From Stutzerimonas zhaodongensis (GTDB lineage: Bacteria; Pseudomonadota; Gammaproteobacteria; Pseudomonadales; Pseudomonadaceae): DNA of 64,000 nt. The DNA lies in NCBI RefSeq assembly GCF_003696365.1, contig NZ_RFFM01000005.1, positions 150,334 through 214,333 of the forward strand. Direction: 5' to 3'. Shown here piece by piece: positions 29,825 through 39,498 of the stretch (the stretch's first letter is position 1; each line of letters opens with the position of its first letter). Under the pieces are notes generated by a model, which saw only the letters and a program-made list of their open reading frames with translations, was not told the DNA's origin and did no database searches. A program made the translations under genes and the position numbers.

Positions 29825-30972
29825 ACCTGTTTCTCCCGCTCTGGAATGGCAATGATAACGGCCGCGGCCAGCGCCGCCAGGCTGGCGATGGCGAAAGTCC
29901 ATATCGGGCCGAGTCCGGCCCAGCTGTAACCGGAGTACAGCGCGCCTAATGCCCCCCCGACACCAGCAAGCGTGGCGTATAGCGCCTGCCCCTGCCCTTG
30001 CTGACGGGGGCCGAAGCTGCGCTGCACGAAATGAATAGCCGCTGCATGGAAGCTGCCGAACGTGGCGGCGTGCATCAATTGTGCAATCAGCAGCACGCCG
30101 AGATGATCCGCCAAGGAGCCGAGCAACAACCAGCGCAGCGCTGCTAGCAGGAAGCTGGCCACCAGAACCTGACGTAACGAAAATCGAGACAGCAACGCTG
30201 CCATTACAAGAAAGGTGAGAATCTCAGCTACCACACCCAGCGCCCAGAGCAGCCCGATTGTTCCCCGGCCATAGCCGAGCGATTCGAGGTGTATGCTGAA
30301 GAAGGTGTAGTAAGGACCATGACTGACCTGCATTAGGCCGACGCAGACAAAGAACGCGAGCACCCCGGGACGGCAGAGCTGACGGAGGAACCCACCCTGC
30401 CCCTCCAGCTCTGGTCGCTCCGCCGGAGTGGCATTGGGAACCCAGATGCTGCTGAAGACGATCCCCAGCATCACGAGCATGACCGCCATCGGATAGACAT
30501 CCAGGCTCAGACGATCGAACAGCGCGCCCAACCCTATTACGGCAACGATGAAGCCGATGCTGCCCCAGAGCCTGATCTGGCTGTAGCGGGAGGCCTGATC
30601 GCGCAGGTGCGCCAGGGTAATGACTTCGAACTGTGGCAACACCGCATGCCAGAAAAACGCATGCAAGGCCATGACCAACGCGAGCCAGGCGTAGCTCTTG
30701 CTATAAAAGACCAAGCCGAACGAAATGAGCGTACAGGCGGCTCCCGCACGGACGATCGCCAGACGCCGCCCGGTAGTGTCGCCTAGCCAGCCCCAGAGGT
30801 TGGGGGCCACGCAGCGCATCAGCATCGGAATCGCAACCAGCTCGCCGATACGCTCTGCGCCAAAGCCGAGGTGGGCGAAATACAGGCCCAGGAAGGGCGC
30901 CGTGGAACCCAGGAGCGCGAAGTAGAAAAAGTAGAAACCTGACAGACGCCAGTATGGAATCGAGGGGGTCAT
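29821..30972 (-). CDS. MFS transporter (HcaT-like)
   Basis: A 383-residue inner-membrane carrier with about twelve helices of the MFS_1-like/HcaT group (IPYWRLSGFYFFYFALLGSTAPFL, then NLWGWLGDTTGRR as the loop motif). It is placed between aroC and mtnB and overlaps mtnB by 4 bp, so it is co-expressed with the salvage genes and might import a salvage substrate; that is inference. Confidence 0.85.
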   Translation of the reverse strand: MTPSIPYWRLSGFYFFYFALLGSTAPFLGLYFAHLGFGAERIGELVAIPMLMRCVAPNLWGWLGDTTGRRLAIVRAGAACTLISFGLVFYSKSYAWLALVMALHAFFWHAVLPQFEVITLAHLRDQASRYSQIRLWGSIGFIVAVIGLGALFDRLSLDVYPMAVMLVMLGIVFSSIWVPNATPAERPELEGQGGFLRQLCRPGVLAFFVCVGLMQVSHGPYYTFFSIHLESLGYGRGTIGLLWALGVVAEILTFLVMAALLSRFSLRQVLVASFLLAALRWLLLGSLADHLGVLLIAQLMHAATFGSFHAAAIHFVQRSFGPRQQGQGQALYATLAGVGGALGALYSGYSWAGLGPIWTFAIASLAALAAAVIIAIPEREKQV

Positions 30973-31042
30973 AAGCGAAAAGCCGGTGCCAGGAGCAAAT
31001 CAGCTGTAATCAAAACTCAGCCTCGGGCTCCCGGCGTATGGC

Positions 31043-32134
31043 TCAGAATTGTCCCAGTACTGGCGTGGCGACCAGCACATCGGCGTTCTGACCGCGATGA
31101 CGGAGCAGATGATCCAACAATACGATGGCCATCATGGCTTCCGCGATCGGGGTCGCGCGAATTCCGACACAGGGATCGTGCCGCCCCTTGGTGATCACCT
31201 CAACGGGATTGCCATCCACATCGATCGAGCGACCCGGAGTGGTGATACTGGACGTTGGCTTCAGCGCAAGATGCGCGATGATCGGCTGCCCAGATGAAAT
31301 ACCGCCCAGCACGCCGCCGGCATGATTGGACAGGAACCCACCTGGAGTCATCTCGTCACGGTGCTCCGTTCCGCGCTGGGCTACGCTGGCGAAACCTGCA
31401 CCGACCTCCACGCCCTTGACCGCGTTGATACTCATCAGCGCGTGGGCCAGGTCCGCATCGAGTCGGTCGAAAATTGGCTCACCAAGACCCGGCGGAACGC
31501 CATCGGCCACGACGGTGATCTTGGCGCCGACCGAGTCCTGATCGCGCCGCAATTGGTCCATATAGGCCTCCAGCTCAGGCACCTTGTCAGGATCAGGGCT
31601 GAAGAAGGCATTCTGCTCCACGCTGTCCCAGGTCTTGAAGGGGATTTCTATCGGACCGAGCTGGCTCATATAGCCACGGACCTGGATCCCCAGGGTAGCT
31701 AGGTATTTCTTGGCTATGGCGCCTGCGGCGACACGCATGGCGGTTTCGCGCGCTGAGCTGCGTCCGCCGCCTCGATAGTCACGCACCCCGTATTTGTGGT
31801 GATAGCTGTAGTCGGCGTGTGCGGGGCGAAACTGATCCTTGATGGCCGAGTAATCCTTGGATTTCTGGTCCGTATTACGGATCAGCAGGCCTATCGGGCA
31901 CCCAGTTGTGCGTCCCTCGAAGACTCCCGAAAGGATTTCGACCTCGTCAGGCTCCTGACGCTGCGTGGTGTGCCGGCTGGTTCCGGGCTTACGTCGATCA
32001 AGGTCACGCTGCAGATCAGCTGTAGTCAGCTCCAGACCCGGCGGGCACCCGTCGACGATGGCGACCAGCGCCGGACCATGGCTTTCACCAGCGGTGGTGA
32101 CGGTGAACAGCTTGCCGTATGTATTGCCGGACAT
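31043..32134 (-). CDS. aroC: chorismate synthase
   Basis: Last enzyme of the shikimate pathway; makes chorismate from 5-enolpyruvylshikimate-3-phosphate with reduced FMN. The 363-residue protein has the signatures [39 protein letters not shown] and the C-terminal [18 protein letters not shown]. The product feeds the pheA and tyrA-aroA genes 11-15 kb away. Divergent from the hydrolase gene. Confidence 0.97.
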   Translation of the reverse strand: MSGNTYGKLFTVTTAGESHGPALVAIVDGCPPGLELTTADLQRDLDRRKPGTSRHTTQRQEPDEVEILSGVFEGRTTGCPIGLLIRNTDQKSKDYSAIKDQFRPAHADYSYHHKYGVRDYRGGGRSSARETAMRVAAGAIAKKYLATLGIQVRGYMSQLGPIEIPFKTWDSVEQNAFFSPDPDKVPELEAYMDQLRRDQDSVGAKITVVADGVPPGLGEPIFDRLDADLAHALMSINAVKGVEVGAGFASVAQRGTEHRDEMTPGGFLSNHAGGVLGGISSGQPIIAHLALKPTSSITTPGRSIDVDGNPVEVITKGRHDPCVGIRATPIAEAMMAIVLLDHLLRHRGQNADVLVATPVLGQF

Positions 32135-32288
32135 GCAGGGTGCTCCGCGATCGACCTAAACAGGGGGCGGAAGTATACCCGAGCCGCCACCGGTTTCACT
32201 GCTTGCAGTGGCGGCGCATACTGCCGACCAGCGAACCAACCGGCTCGCCGTCTATCCAACCCGCTTCGACCCTGGTTGTTTTCTGCTC

Positions 32289-33254
32289 ATGCGTCTTTTC
32301 TTGTTGCTCTCGTTACTCGCCATGCTCGCTCCGCACGCCCAAGCTCAAACCCTGCTGAACCAGAAAATGTCCGTGGAGGTGCCCGGCGGTAGTCTGCGGG
32401 GCAGCCTGCTGTTACCCAAGGCTGATGCTCCCATTCCAGTCGCACTGCTGATCGCTGGATCCGGCCCAACCGACCGCAACGGCAACAACCCCATGGGACG
32501 CAACGACAGCCTGAAGCGACTGGCACAGGCACTGGCAAGACGGGGTGTCGCCAGCCTGCGCTATGACAAGCGCGGCATAGGCCAAAGCCAAGCCGTAGCG
32601 TCAGATGAAAGCCTGCTGTCGGTGGAAGCCTACGTGGCAGATGCTGAGGCTTGGGTGCAACAGCTTAGAACCGACAAGCGCTTCTCCAATGTGGTACTCA
32701 TCGGCCACAGCGAAGGCGCACTGATCGCAAGTCTCGCCGCCCAGAACCTGGAGCCGGCTGCGTTAGTCAGTATCGCGGGTAGCGGCCGCCCGATTGACGA
32801 GCTTCTTCGCGAGCAACTTCAGGGCCGCCTCCCGCCGCCTTTACTGGCCACAGCTTTTTACATCCTCGATGAGCTGAAAGCGGGAAGGATGCATGAACAG
32901 ATCCCTGAGACACTGCAGATACTGTTTCGCCCCAGCGTACAGCCCTATCTGATTTCGTTGTTTCGATATGACCCTGCAGAGGCTTTTGCCGGTACCACGG
33001 CCCCTGCGCTCATCGTTCAGGGTACGCAGGACATCCAGGTTGAGCGCAAGGATGCCGAAATCCTGCACGCGGCGAGAGTAGACGCCGAGCTGGCGATAAT
33101 AGGCGGAATGAACCATGTGCTGCGTATTACCCCACCTGGTCAAAAGGCGCAAACGGCATCCTATAGTCAGCCAGAACTCCCGATAGCCCACGAGCTTACG
33201 GATCGTATCAGCCAATTTCTTCATGAAAAGGGAGTATTGCCGGACTCCAGTTAA
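32289..33254 (+). CDS. alpha/beta hydrolase with signal peptide
   Basis: A 321-residue protein from the start at 32289, which gives a clean signal peptide (MRLFLLLSLLAMLAPHAQA). The nucleophile elbow is GHSEGAL; an oxyanion-type segment LLIAGSGPTDRNGNNPMG and a late His in GGMNHVLRI complete the fold. Similar secreted hydrolases have unknown substrates. It is followed by a coiled-coil membrane protein gene, as in P. aeruginosa next to aroC. Confidence 0.82.
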   Translation: MRLFLLLSLLAMLAPHAQAQTLLNQKMSVEVPGGSLRGSLLLPKADAPIPVALLIAGSGPTDRNGNNPMGRNDSLKRLAQALARRGVASLRYDKRGIGQSQAVASDESLLSVEAYVADAEAWVQQLRTDKRFSNVVLIGHSEGALIASLAAQNLEPAALVSIAGSGRPIDELLREQLQGRLPPPLLATAFYILDELKAGRMHEQIPETLQILFRPSVQPYLISLFRYDPAEAFAGTTAPALIVQGTQDIQVERKDAEILHAARVDAELAIIGGMNHVLRITPPGQKAQTASYSQPELPIAHELTDRISQFLHEKGVLPDSS

Positions 33255-33309
33255 CCTGAAGATTGCCGATACGCTCCATGCCTGCCGCATTGACTCCCCG
33301 GATAGGCTC

Positions 33310-34110
33310 ATGGATTCGGATATGACCGACAGCTCACCATCACCTGAAGAAAACGAGGCCCAGGCGCCCGCGGCACCACAACCGCACCCTTGGGCCGAGC
33401 TCGGCCCGGATCGCTTCCGGCTGGTGCGTCTGGCGCCATTGCCGACAGACAGAGACAGTGGCCAGCGCCCGCTACGGTTCGTCGAACTAGGCCATACAGA
33501 ACGCCATACGCCACAGCAGAGCTTGATGAAGCTGTTCATACGCCTGCCTGGCCAGATTCTGTCCAAGAAGCACAACGTGCTGGAAATCTGGGCCGACCAT
33601 CAAGCAAAGCAGTTGCGCTTTGGCCCAGATACTGGCTTGCGCGTCGAACCCGTCAATCGGGGGCTAGGCCGTTTTCTTCTGGCGCAGGGAACGCTATGGG
33701 CTCAGAAGCGCTGGGCACATTATCTGGTTGAGGGTGGCGCCTTAGCTGCCAAGGACATCACCGGCGATGACATGCGTTTGCGCCGGGACCACTGCCTGCT
33801 GAGCCAAGGCTTCGAAGTTCTATACCCTGAGTCTCAACAACTGAAGGCCACCTATAGTGCCCCCCGCGTCAGCTCCCTACGGCCCGATTGGAATCGTGAG
33901 AAAGTGCAGATTCTGGAACTGACGGATGCCGCGGCAATGCTCGAACAGGCCGACCGCACCTTGCTCGAGCAGGAAAACAAGATTCGCGATACACAGGAAC
34001 GCCTCAACAAGGTTCGGCGGGAGGACGGCGCCCTGAGATTCACCATCGCCTGCCTTATCGCCTTCTCACTCTTCCAGGCCGGGCTGTTGATCTGGATCGC
34101 GACCCGATGA
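33310..34110 (+). CDS. unrecognised protein with coiled coil and C-terminal membrane anchor
   Basis: About 266 residues from the ATG at 33310 (33322 is an alternative; the frame is open from 33223 but that would overlap the hydrolase gene). Visible parts are an acidic Pro/Ala-rich start, a globular middle (LRFVELGHTERHTPQQSLMK, QLRFGPDTGLRVEPVNRGLG), a coiled coil near residues 205-238 (MLEQADRTLLEQENKIRDTQ), and one membrane helix at the very end. It would be a tail-anchored protein facing the cytoplasm. Function unknown; a positional homologue exists in P. aeruginosa (PA1679, from memory). Confidence 0.75.
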   Translation: MDSDMTDSSPSPEENEAQAPAAPQPHPWAELGPDRFRLVRLAPLPTDRDSGQRPLRFVELGHTERHTPQQSLMKLFIRLPGQILSKKHNVLEIWADHQAKQLRFGPDTGLRVEPVNRGLGRFLLAQGTLWAQKRWAHYLVEGGALAAKDITGDDMRLRRDHCLLSQGFEVLYPESQQLKATYSAPRVSSLRPDWNREKVQILELTDAAAMLEQADRTLLEQENKIRDTQERLNKVRREDGALRFTIACLIAFSLFQAGLLIWIATR

Positions 34111-34156
34111 CCTAGGGATCGCTAAACGGCCGCCAACGATGCGCTGCCGGGCTGGA

Positions 34157-35083
34157 TCAGTGCAGGCGCTCTCGAAACAGCGCCTGATGATCACGACATT
34201 GGCTGGCAGCAAGAAGGAATACTCCGTGCCCGCCTTCATTGAATTCCAGCCAAGTGAAATCCACCTCTGGATACAGCGCTTCCACATGCACCTGACTGTT
34301 ACCAACTTCGACCACCAGGGTTCCGTCATCGGTTAGGTGATCGGCCGCTTCGGCGAGCATACGCCGCACCAGATCAAGTCCATCGTCGCCGCAAGCAAGC
34401 CCTAGAGCGGGCTCATGGTGGTACTCGTCAGGCATATCGGCAAAGTCTTCGGCGTCCACATATGGCGGATTCGAAACGATCAGATCGAAGCGCTGCTTGG
34501 GTAGACCGTGGAAGCCGTCGCTCTGCACCGTATATATGCGCTCTTCCAGACCGTGCTGCTCGATGTTCCGATTGGCCACCTCCAAGGCTTCGAATGACAG
34601 ATCGGCAAGCACCACTTCCGCCTCAAGAAATTCATACGCACAGGCGATTCCGATGCAACCGGAACCGGTACAGAGGTCGAGAATTCGAGCCGGCTCCTTT
34701 GCCAGCCAGGGCTCGAAGCGACGCTCGATCAGTTGGCCGATCGGCGAGCGAGGGATCAGCACACGCTCATCAACGATGAAGGGAAGTCCGCAGAACCAGG
34801 CTTGCCCAAGCAGGTAGGCGGTAGGCACACGCTGCTCGATGCGGCGACGCAGCAACCCTTGCAGATGCTCGCGTTCAGCATCTTCGAGACGGCAGTCGAG
34901 ATAACTGTCGGCCATCTCCCAAGGAAGATGCAGTGCGCCGAGCACCAGCTGTCGAGCCTCGTCCCACGCGTTGTCCGTGCCGTGACCAAAGAACAGCTGT
35001 TCGGCATGGAATCGGCTGACAGCCCAGCGAATGTGATCACGCAAGGTACGCAGTTGGGAAGGCGAAGCGGTCACGGGCGGCAT
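34157..35083 (-). CDS. prmB: 50S ribosomal protein L3 glutamine methyltransferase
   Basis: N5-glutamine methyltransferase acting on a Gln of ribosomal protein L3. The 308-residue protein has a helical N-terminal domain (about 1-105) and a SAM-binding domain with [16 protein letters not shown] and the catalytic VSNPPYVD. The PrmB branch is told from PrmC by [14 protein letters not shown]. It is convergent with the coiled-coil gene (46-bp gap). Confidence 0.93.
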   Translation of the reverse strand: MPPVTASPSQLRTLRDHIRWAVSRFHAEQLFFGHGTDNAWDEARQLVLGALHLPWEMADSYLDCRLEDAEREHLQGLLRRRIEQRVPTAYLLGQAWFCGLPFIVDERVLIPRSPIGQLIERRFEPWLAKEPARILDLCTGSGCIGIACAYEFLEAEVVLADLSFEALEVANRNIEQHGLEERIYTVQSDGFHGLPKQRFDLIVSNPPYVDAEDFADMPDEYHHEPALGLACGDDGLDLVRRMLAEAADHLTDDGTLVVEVGNSQVHVEALYPEVDFTWLEFNEGGHGVFLLAASQCRDHQALFRERLH

Positions 35084-35263
35084 CTCCTGTCAAAAACGAA
35101 AGAGTTTAGCCGAAGGTCGTATGGGTTTCTCAGCCTTGATGTTGCCCAGTGCTGGCCTGTGGCCGGTTATTGTCAATTCAGCTGACGAATCATCGGTTTG
35201 GGCAGTTCACATCTGTGTCATCTGGCGCCACAATCAGGCCCCCCTCAGAACAAGGAGTCAGTC

Positions 35264-35857
35264 ATGTCCAAGCCACAGACTTTGCTTCAGCTCAGTGGCC
35301 GCAGTTATGCACCGGCGACTCTGGCCAACGCGACCCTTCTGGTGATCGACGTTCAAGAAGAATACCGGTCGGGCGCCATGGCCCTGCCTGACTTGAACCC
35401 GGCGCTTGAGGAGATCACCAGGCTACTGGCCTTGGCCCGGGAGGCTGGAGCACCAATCGTGCATGTCCATCATCTCGGCATCCCTGGGGGATTGTTTGAT
35501 CCACAGGGCCAACGTGGCCAGATCATGCCCGAAGCCGCCCCTCTTTCAGGCGAGACAGTAATCGGCAAGACACTGCCCAATGCCTTTGCCGGCACCAAAC
35601 TTCACGAATTGCTGCAGCAGCATGGTCGTCTCGACTTGATCGTATGCGGCTTCATGACTCATTCAAGCGTCAGCACCACGGTGCGCGCTGCAAAGGACTA
35701 CGGATATCGCTGCACATTGGTCGATAAGGCATGCGCGACACGTGACCTGCCTATGGGTGATGGTGCAATCGAAGCAGCGCAAGTGCATCAGATGGAGATG
35801 ACTATTCTCGCGGACAACTTCGCAGTATGCGTACCTGATGCCGGAGCAGTGGCCTAA
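35264..35857 (+). CDS. isochorismatase-family cysteine hydrolase
   Basis: A 197-residue protein from the start at 35264, with AAGGAG seven bases upstream. The catalytic triad is visible: Asp in LLVIDVQEEYRSG, Lys in VIGKTLPNAF, and a region DLIVCGFMTHSSVSTTVRAAKDYGY in which the family Cys position reads Ser or is shifted (MTHSSVSTT where relatives have xxxxCV). That may alter or abolish hydrolase activity. Substrate unknown. Confidence 0.82.
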   Translation: MSKPQTLLQLSGRSYAPATLANATLLVIDVQEEYRSGAMALPDLNPALEEITRLLALAREAGAPIVHVHHLGIPGGLFDPQGQRGQIMPEAAPLSGETVIGKTLPNAFAGTKLHELLQQHGRLDLIVCGFMTHSSVSTTVRAAKDYGYRCTLVDKACATRDLPMGDGAIEAAQVHQMEMTILADNFAVCVPDAGAVA

Positions 35858-35943
35858 ATCGATTCGAGCCCTGCTGCGTTACCTACAATGAATAATTTGG
35901 CCGAACGACTCCGTTCATAGCCCGTTCTGACGAGGTAACCGGA

Positions 35944-36261
35944 ATGAAACGAACCGATGGATTCGACGCTCGCCGCCTCCGCCCCCGACAGCACCGAAGC
36001 CTCGGCTCCCGCCTTGGTGCAGCGTTCGGGACGCTATTGATCATCACCGGTTTTCTCTTGCTGGGCGCCGGGGCAGCGTCATTCCTCGACGACATTCAAG
36101 CCTTCGCCAACGTACCTTTGGAGAGAGAGGCGGCCATTACGCTCATGACTCTCGGCGCTATCTTGCTGGTGCTCGGTGCTATCGTCCGTAAGCGCGTGCA
36201 CCGACGCCTTCGGGAGCCCAGTGGGCTGAGCATGTCCCCTCGCCTTAATAAACGACGTTGA
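35944..36261 (+). CDS. small two-helix membrane protein, unrecognised
   Basis: A 105-residue basic protein with two hydrophobic segments (about 21-45 and 58-78) and Arg-rich ends (DARRLRPRQHRSLGSR at the start, VRKRVHRRLREPS near the end). A ribosome-like GAGGT precedes the ATG. It lies between the isochorismatase-like and Smr genes, where P. aeruginosa has a similar small gene (PA1676, from memory). No domain recognised. Confidence 0.6.
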   Translation: MKRTDGFDARRLRPRQHRSLGSRLGAAFGTLLIITGFLLLGAGAASFLDDIQAFANVPLEREAAITLMTLGAILLVLGAIVRKRVHRRLREPSGLSMSPRLNKRR

Positions 36262-36332
36262 GCACGCAAGAACTTACCTTTGCAGTCGAAACATCGCTTT
36301 CGGCTAAAATCGCCGCCCAATGCGGAGGCCTC

Positions 36333-36890
36333 ATGCAAGACGATGATTTTTCACTGTTCAAATCGGCGGTTCGTGGCGTCAAACCGATAGCGCACGATCG
36401 TGCCGATACGGGCAAGCCACGCAGCAACAAAGCCCAGATTACTAATCGCCGAGCCCACGCTGTAGTCACTAACGGTGAAACCCGCATCGATGGGCTTTCT
36501 GATCTATTTGTCATCGATGTCGCCGCCGAAGAAGAACTTTACTGGGTACGCGATGGGGTTCAAGACAGCCAGATGCGCAAGCTCAAAGGCGGTCAGATCC
36601 ATTTCGAAGGCAGCCTTGACTTGCACGGATTGAGTGTAGAAAAAGCCCGCGAGCTGCTCTGGGACTTCCTTGCAGAGGCCTGCAAGTTCGAGATTCGCTG
36701 CGTACGAGTTACACATGGCAAGGCCGCACGCATCGACGGCAAACGTCCCTTGATCAAGAGTCACGTCAATACATGGCTGCGTCAGCACTCACAGGTGCTG
36801 GGTTTCACATCATGCATGCCAAGACATGGGGGCACCGGGGCCGTTTATGTGATGCTCAAACGAACCATGCTCGAAGGCCGTGACGAATAG
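36333..36890 (+). CDS. Smr-domain protein (MutS2 C-terminal type)
   Basis: A 185-residue protein from the start at 36333, which has GGAGG six bases upstream; a longer frame would begin with TTG at 36258. The Smr domain occupies the second half: LDLHGLSVEKARELLWDFL, then VTHGKAARIDGKRPLIK and GGTGAVYVMLKR. Smr domains nick DNA or, in E. coli SmrB, cut mRNA at collided ribosomes. This one has an N-terminal Smr-associated region like YdaL/SmrB-type proteins; which of these it is remains open. Confidence 0.85.
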   Translation: MQDDDFSLFKSAVRGVKPIAHDRADTGKPRSNKAQITNRRAHAVVTNGETRIDGLSDLFVIDVAAEEELYWVRDGVQDSQMRKLKGGQIHFEGSLDLHGLSVEKARELLWDFLAEACKFEIRCVRVTHGKAARIDGKRPLIKSHVNTWLRQHSQVLGFTSCMPRHGGTGAVYVMLKRTMLEGRDE

Positions 36891-36991
36891 TCATGCGTTC
36901 TAGACTACTCGAAGTCCAGTGCCGCTTGCAGCCTCGCTGCTGACCCCCTAACCTTCGCACTCGCGCTTTTTGCAAGCCTGACAGGTATTTC

Positions 36992-37537
36992 ATGTCCATG
37001 GAAACTCATTACACCGCGATCCTTGGCCAGCTCGGCGAGGACGTAAACCGCGAGGGTTTGCTCGATACGCCCAAGCGCGCCGCTAAAGCGATGCAGTACC
37101 TGTGCAAGGGCTACCAGCAAACGCTGGAGGAAGTCACCAACGGCGCGCTGTTCAGCTCGGATAACAGCGAAATGGTGCTGGTGAAGAACATCGAGCTCTA
37201 TTCTCTGTGCGAACACCACATGCTTCCGTTCATAGGCAAAGCGCACGTGGCCTATCTACCCAACGGCAAGGTGCTCGGGCTTTCGAAGGTTGCACGCATC
37301 GTCGACATGTACGCGCGGCGATTGCAGATCCAGGAAAACCTCACCCGCGAAATCGCTGAAGCAGTTCAACAGGTCACGGGGGCTTGGGGTGTCGCGGTCG
37401 TCATCGAAGCCCAGCACATGTGCATGATGATGCGCGGCGTGGAAAAGCAGAACTCTTCAATGGTCACCTCGGTAATGCTCGGACAGTTCCGCGAAAATGC
37501 CGCCACCCGCGGTGAGTTTCTTGGCCTTGTCAAATAA
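36992..37537 (+). CDS. folE: GTP cyclohydrolase I
   Basis: First enzyme of tetrahydrofolate synthesis, converting GTP to dihydroneopterin triphosphate. The 181-residue protein has zinc ligands in [20 protein letters not shown] and later [12 protein letters not shown] (Cys/His), plus [19 protein letters not shown]. An intrinsic terminator follows 8 bp after the stop. It ends the segment syntenic with P. aeruginosa PA1674-PA1688. Confidence 0.95.
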   Translation: MSMETHYTAILGQLGEDVNREGLLDTPKRAAKAMQYLCKGYQQTLEEVTNGALFSSDNSEMVLVKNIELYSLCEHHMLPFIGKAHVAYLPNGKVLGLSKVARIVDMYARRLQIQENLTREIAEAVQQVTGAWGVAVVIEAQHMCMMMRGVEKQNSSMVTSVMLGQFRENAATRGEFLGLVK

Positions 37538-37544
37538 CCAGACG

Positions 37545-37578
37545 CCGAGAGCATTTTCTGAAGCTCTCGGTGATTTTT
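37545..37578 (+). terminator. intrinsic terminator after folE
   Basis: Stem CCGAGAGC (37545-37552) and GCTCTCGG (37563-37570), a 10-base loop, then TGATTTTTG. It follows the folE stop by 8 bp on the same strand. Confidence 0.85.
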
Positions 37579-37609
37579 GACCCTGCTCCCGCGCTATTTA
37601 AGCCACTGC

Positions 37610-38215
37610 TCAATCAAACATGCCTACATGTCGCGGATGACTGGCCACTCGCTGTAACCAAGCGCAGATGGCCGGATAGCCATCGAGTTTGAAACCACCC
37701 TCTTCCGCCACATGCGTATATGCATACAGCGCGACGTCGGCGATCGAGTACTGATCGCCGACGAGATAAGGCGTGCGTTGCAGTTGCTGTTCCATGACAT
37801 TCAGGGCGCGGTAACCCTCCAGATGTTTGGCAGCGTAGTCTTCGAGGCGATCGTCCGGGAGCCCGAGATAGACCTTGATGAATCGCGCCACGGCAACGAA
37901 CGGCTCATGGCTATATTGTTCGAAGAACTGCCACTGCAAAACTTGAGTTCGGAGCCTCGGAACTGAAGGCAGAAATTCACTCCCTTCCGCAAGAAAGTTG
38001 AGGATCGCATTCGACTCCCACAAACAGGTACCGTCGTCCAACTCAAGGACAGGGATCTTACCGTTTGGATTTTTCTTCAAAAAAGCCTCTTCACGGCTCT
38101 CACCACGAAGAATGTCTACTGCAACCCACTCATAGTCACGTCCGAGCAAGTGCAGCATCAGCTTTACCTTGTAGCAATTGCCGGAACGATAATCGCCATA
38201 AACCTTGTACGTCAT
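37610..38215 (-). CDS. glutathione S-transferase family protein
   Basis: A 201-residue cytosolic GST: thioredoxin-like N-domain (YGDYRSGNCYKVKLMLHLLG, then GKIPVLELDDGTCLWESNAIL with the glutathione-binding ES pair) and an all-helical C-domain (SIADVALYAYTHVAEEGGF). Substrate unknown. It is in the same direction as the aminotransferase gene, 37 bp downstream of it. Confidence 0.88.
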   Translation of the reverse strand: MTYKVYGDYRSGNCYKVKLMLHLLGRDYEWVAVDILRGESREEAFLKKNPNGKIPVLELDDGTCLWESNAILNFLAEGSEFLPSVPRLRTQVLQWQFFEQYSHEPFVAVARFIKVYLGLPDDRLEDYAAKHLEGYRALNVMEQQLQRTPYLVGDQYSIADVALYAYTHVAEEGGFKLDGYPAICAWLQRVASHPRHVGMFD

Positions 38216-38252
38216 TTTCCCCTCCCAACCTTATGCAATAACCCAAGCTTCC

Positions 38253-39419
38253 TTATGCAGCCTCAACTACATAGGCACCGCGAACAACGCTCGCTAGAAG
38301 CCTAATGCCTTCATCGAGTCGATCCGGCGCGACATGGCTAAAATTCAGGCGCAGGTATCCAGGGTTCTGTTCAGGATCGACGAAGAACGGCTCCCCGGGC
38401 ATGAAGACAACATCACGTGCAAGGGCAGGCTTCAATAGCGTTCGTGTGTCCAATGGACGCTTCAGGCGCAGCCAGAAGAACAACCCTCCTTGCGGCAATT
38501 GCCAGTCAGCGAGATCGAAGAAATGCTTAGTCAGGGCGTCTTGCATTGCGTCGCGTCGCAAACAATAGAAACGCCGCAACTCAGCAAGATGTGCGTGATA
38601 CTGCTCGCTCCCTAGCCATTGAAGCGCCTGCCATTGCCCAATTCGATTGGTGTGAAGATCCGCTGACTGTTTTAGCCGGAGCAGATAAGGAAAGAGATCC
38701 GGTGTCGCTATCAGGTAGCCAACCCGCAGCCCTGGTAGCAAGGTTTTCGAGACGGTGCCGGTATAGATCCAACTGGCCTTATGCATGCGGCTGACTATCG
38801 GCCGCGCATTTTCATCGTCGAACACCAGTTCACGATAGGGCTCATCCTCTATGAGCGTCACATTGTACTCATCGAGCAATGCCGCGACGGCGTCACGCTT
38901 TTCTTCGCTATAGCGTACTGCCGAGGGGTTCTGGAACGTAGGAATCAAATACGCGAAGGCCGGATGATGCTTCTCGAGACGCTGTCGTAATGCATCCAAC
39001 AAAGGCCCATCTGATTCCTGGGGTATAGACAGGCAATCGGCTCCAAACAACTGAAATACCTGTAACGCAGCAAGATAGGTTGGCGCCTCGAGCAAAACTT
39101 CCGTACCGCGATCGATGAACAACTTGGAAGCGAGGTCCAGAGTCTGCTGGGAACCACTCACGATCAATACCTGACTGTCAGAGCAGTCAATGCCAAGCGA
39201 GCGCGCCTCCGCAGCAATCGCCTCGCGGAGCGCTGGCTCCCCTTCACTCATGCCGTACTGTCCCATGCTCGCTGGCATCTGATCCCAGTCCACCTTCGGC
39301 AACATGGATTCAGCAGGCAAGCCTCCGGCGAACGACATCACCTCGGGGCGCTGCGCAGCAGCAAGAATTTCTCGGATAAGCGAGCTTTTAAGGCGGTCGA
39401 CGCGTTCGGAAAAGGCCAT
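38253..39419 (-). CDS. PLP-dependent class I/II aminotransferase (LysN/ARO8-like)
   Basis: A 388-residue fold-type I aminotransferase from MAFSERVDRLKSSLIREIL (39419); an in-frame ATG at 39455 adds 12 residues without family sequence. The PLP lysine is in YTGTVSKTLLPGLRVGYL; other marks are MSFAGGLPAESMLP and FQNPSAVRYS. The family covers 2-aminoadipate, aromatic and branched-chain substrates. No GntR domain is fused, so it is not a MocR regulator. A divergent MarR gene starts 79 bp away. Confidence 0.88.
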   Translation of the reverse strand: MAFSERVDRLKSSLIREILAAAQRPEVMSFAGGLPAESMLPKVDWDQMPASMGQYGMSEGEPALREAIAAEARSLGIDCSDSQVLIVSGSQQTLDLASKLFIDRGTEVLLEAPTYLAALQVFQLFGADCLSIPQESDGPLLDALRQRLEKHHPAFAYLIPTFQNPSAVRYSEEKRDAVAALLDEYNVTLIEDEPYRELVFDDENARPIVSRMHKASWIYTGTVSKTLLPGLRVGYLIATPDLFPYLLRLKQSADLHTNRIGQWQALQWLGSEQYHAHLAELRRFYCLRRDAMQDALTKHFFDLADWQLPQGGLFFWLRLKRPLDTRTLLKPALARDVVFMPGEPFFVDPEQNPGYLRLNFSHVAPDRLDEGIRLLASVVRGAYVVEAA

Positions 39420-39498
39420 GGTGCACCGGATGCAGGAACTGGAAAAATGAGTCAAACTACTTGACCGAAAGTACGCCTGCTACCGCGGATACGTCAAC

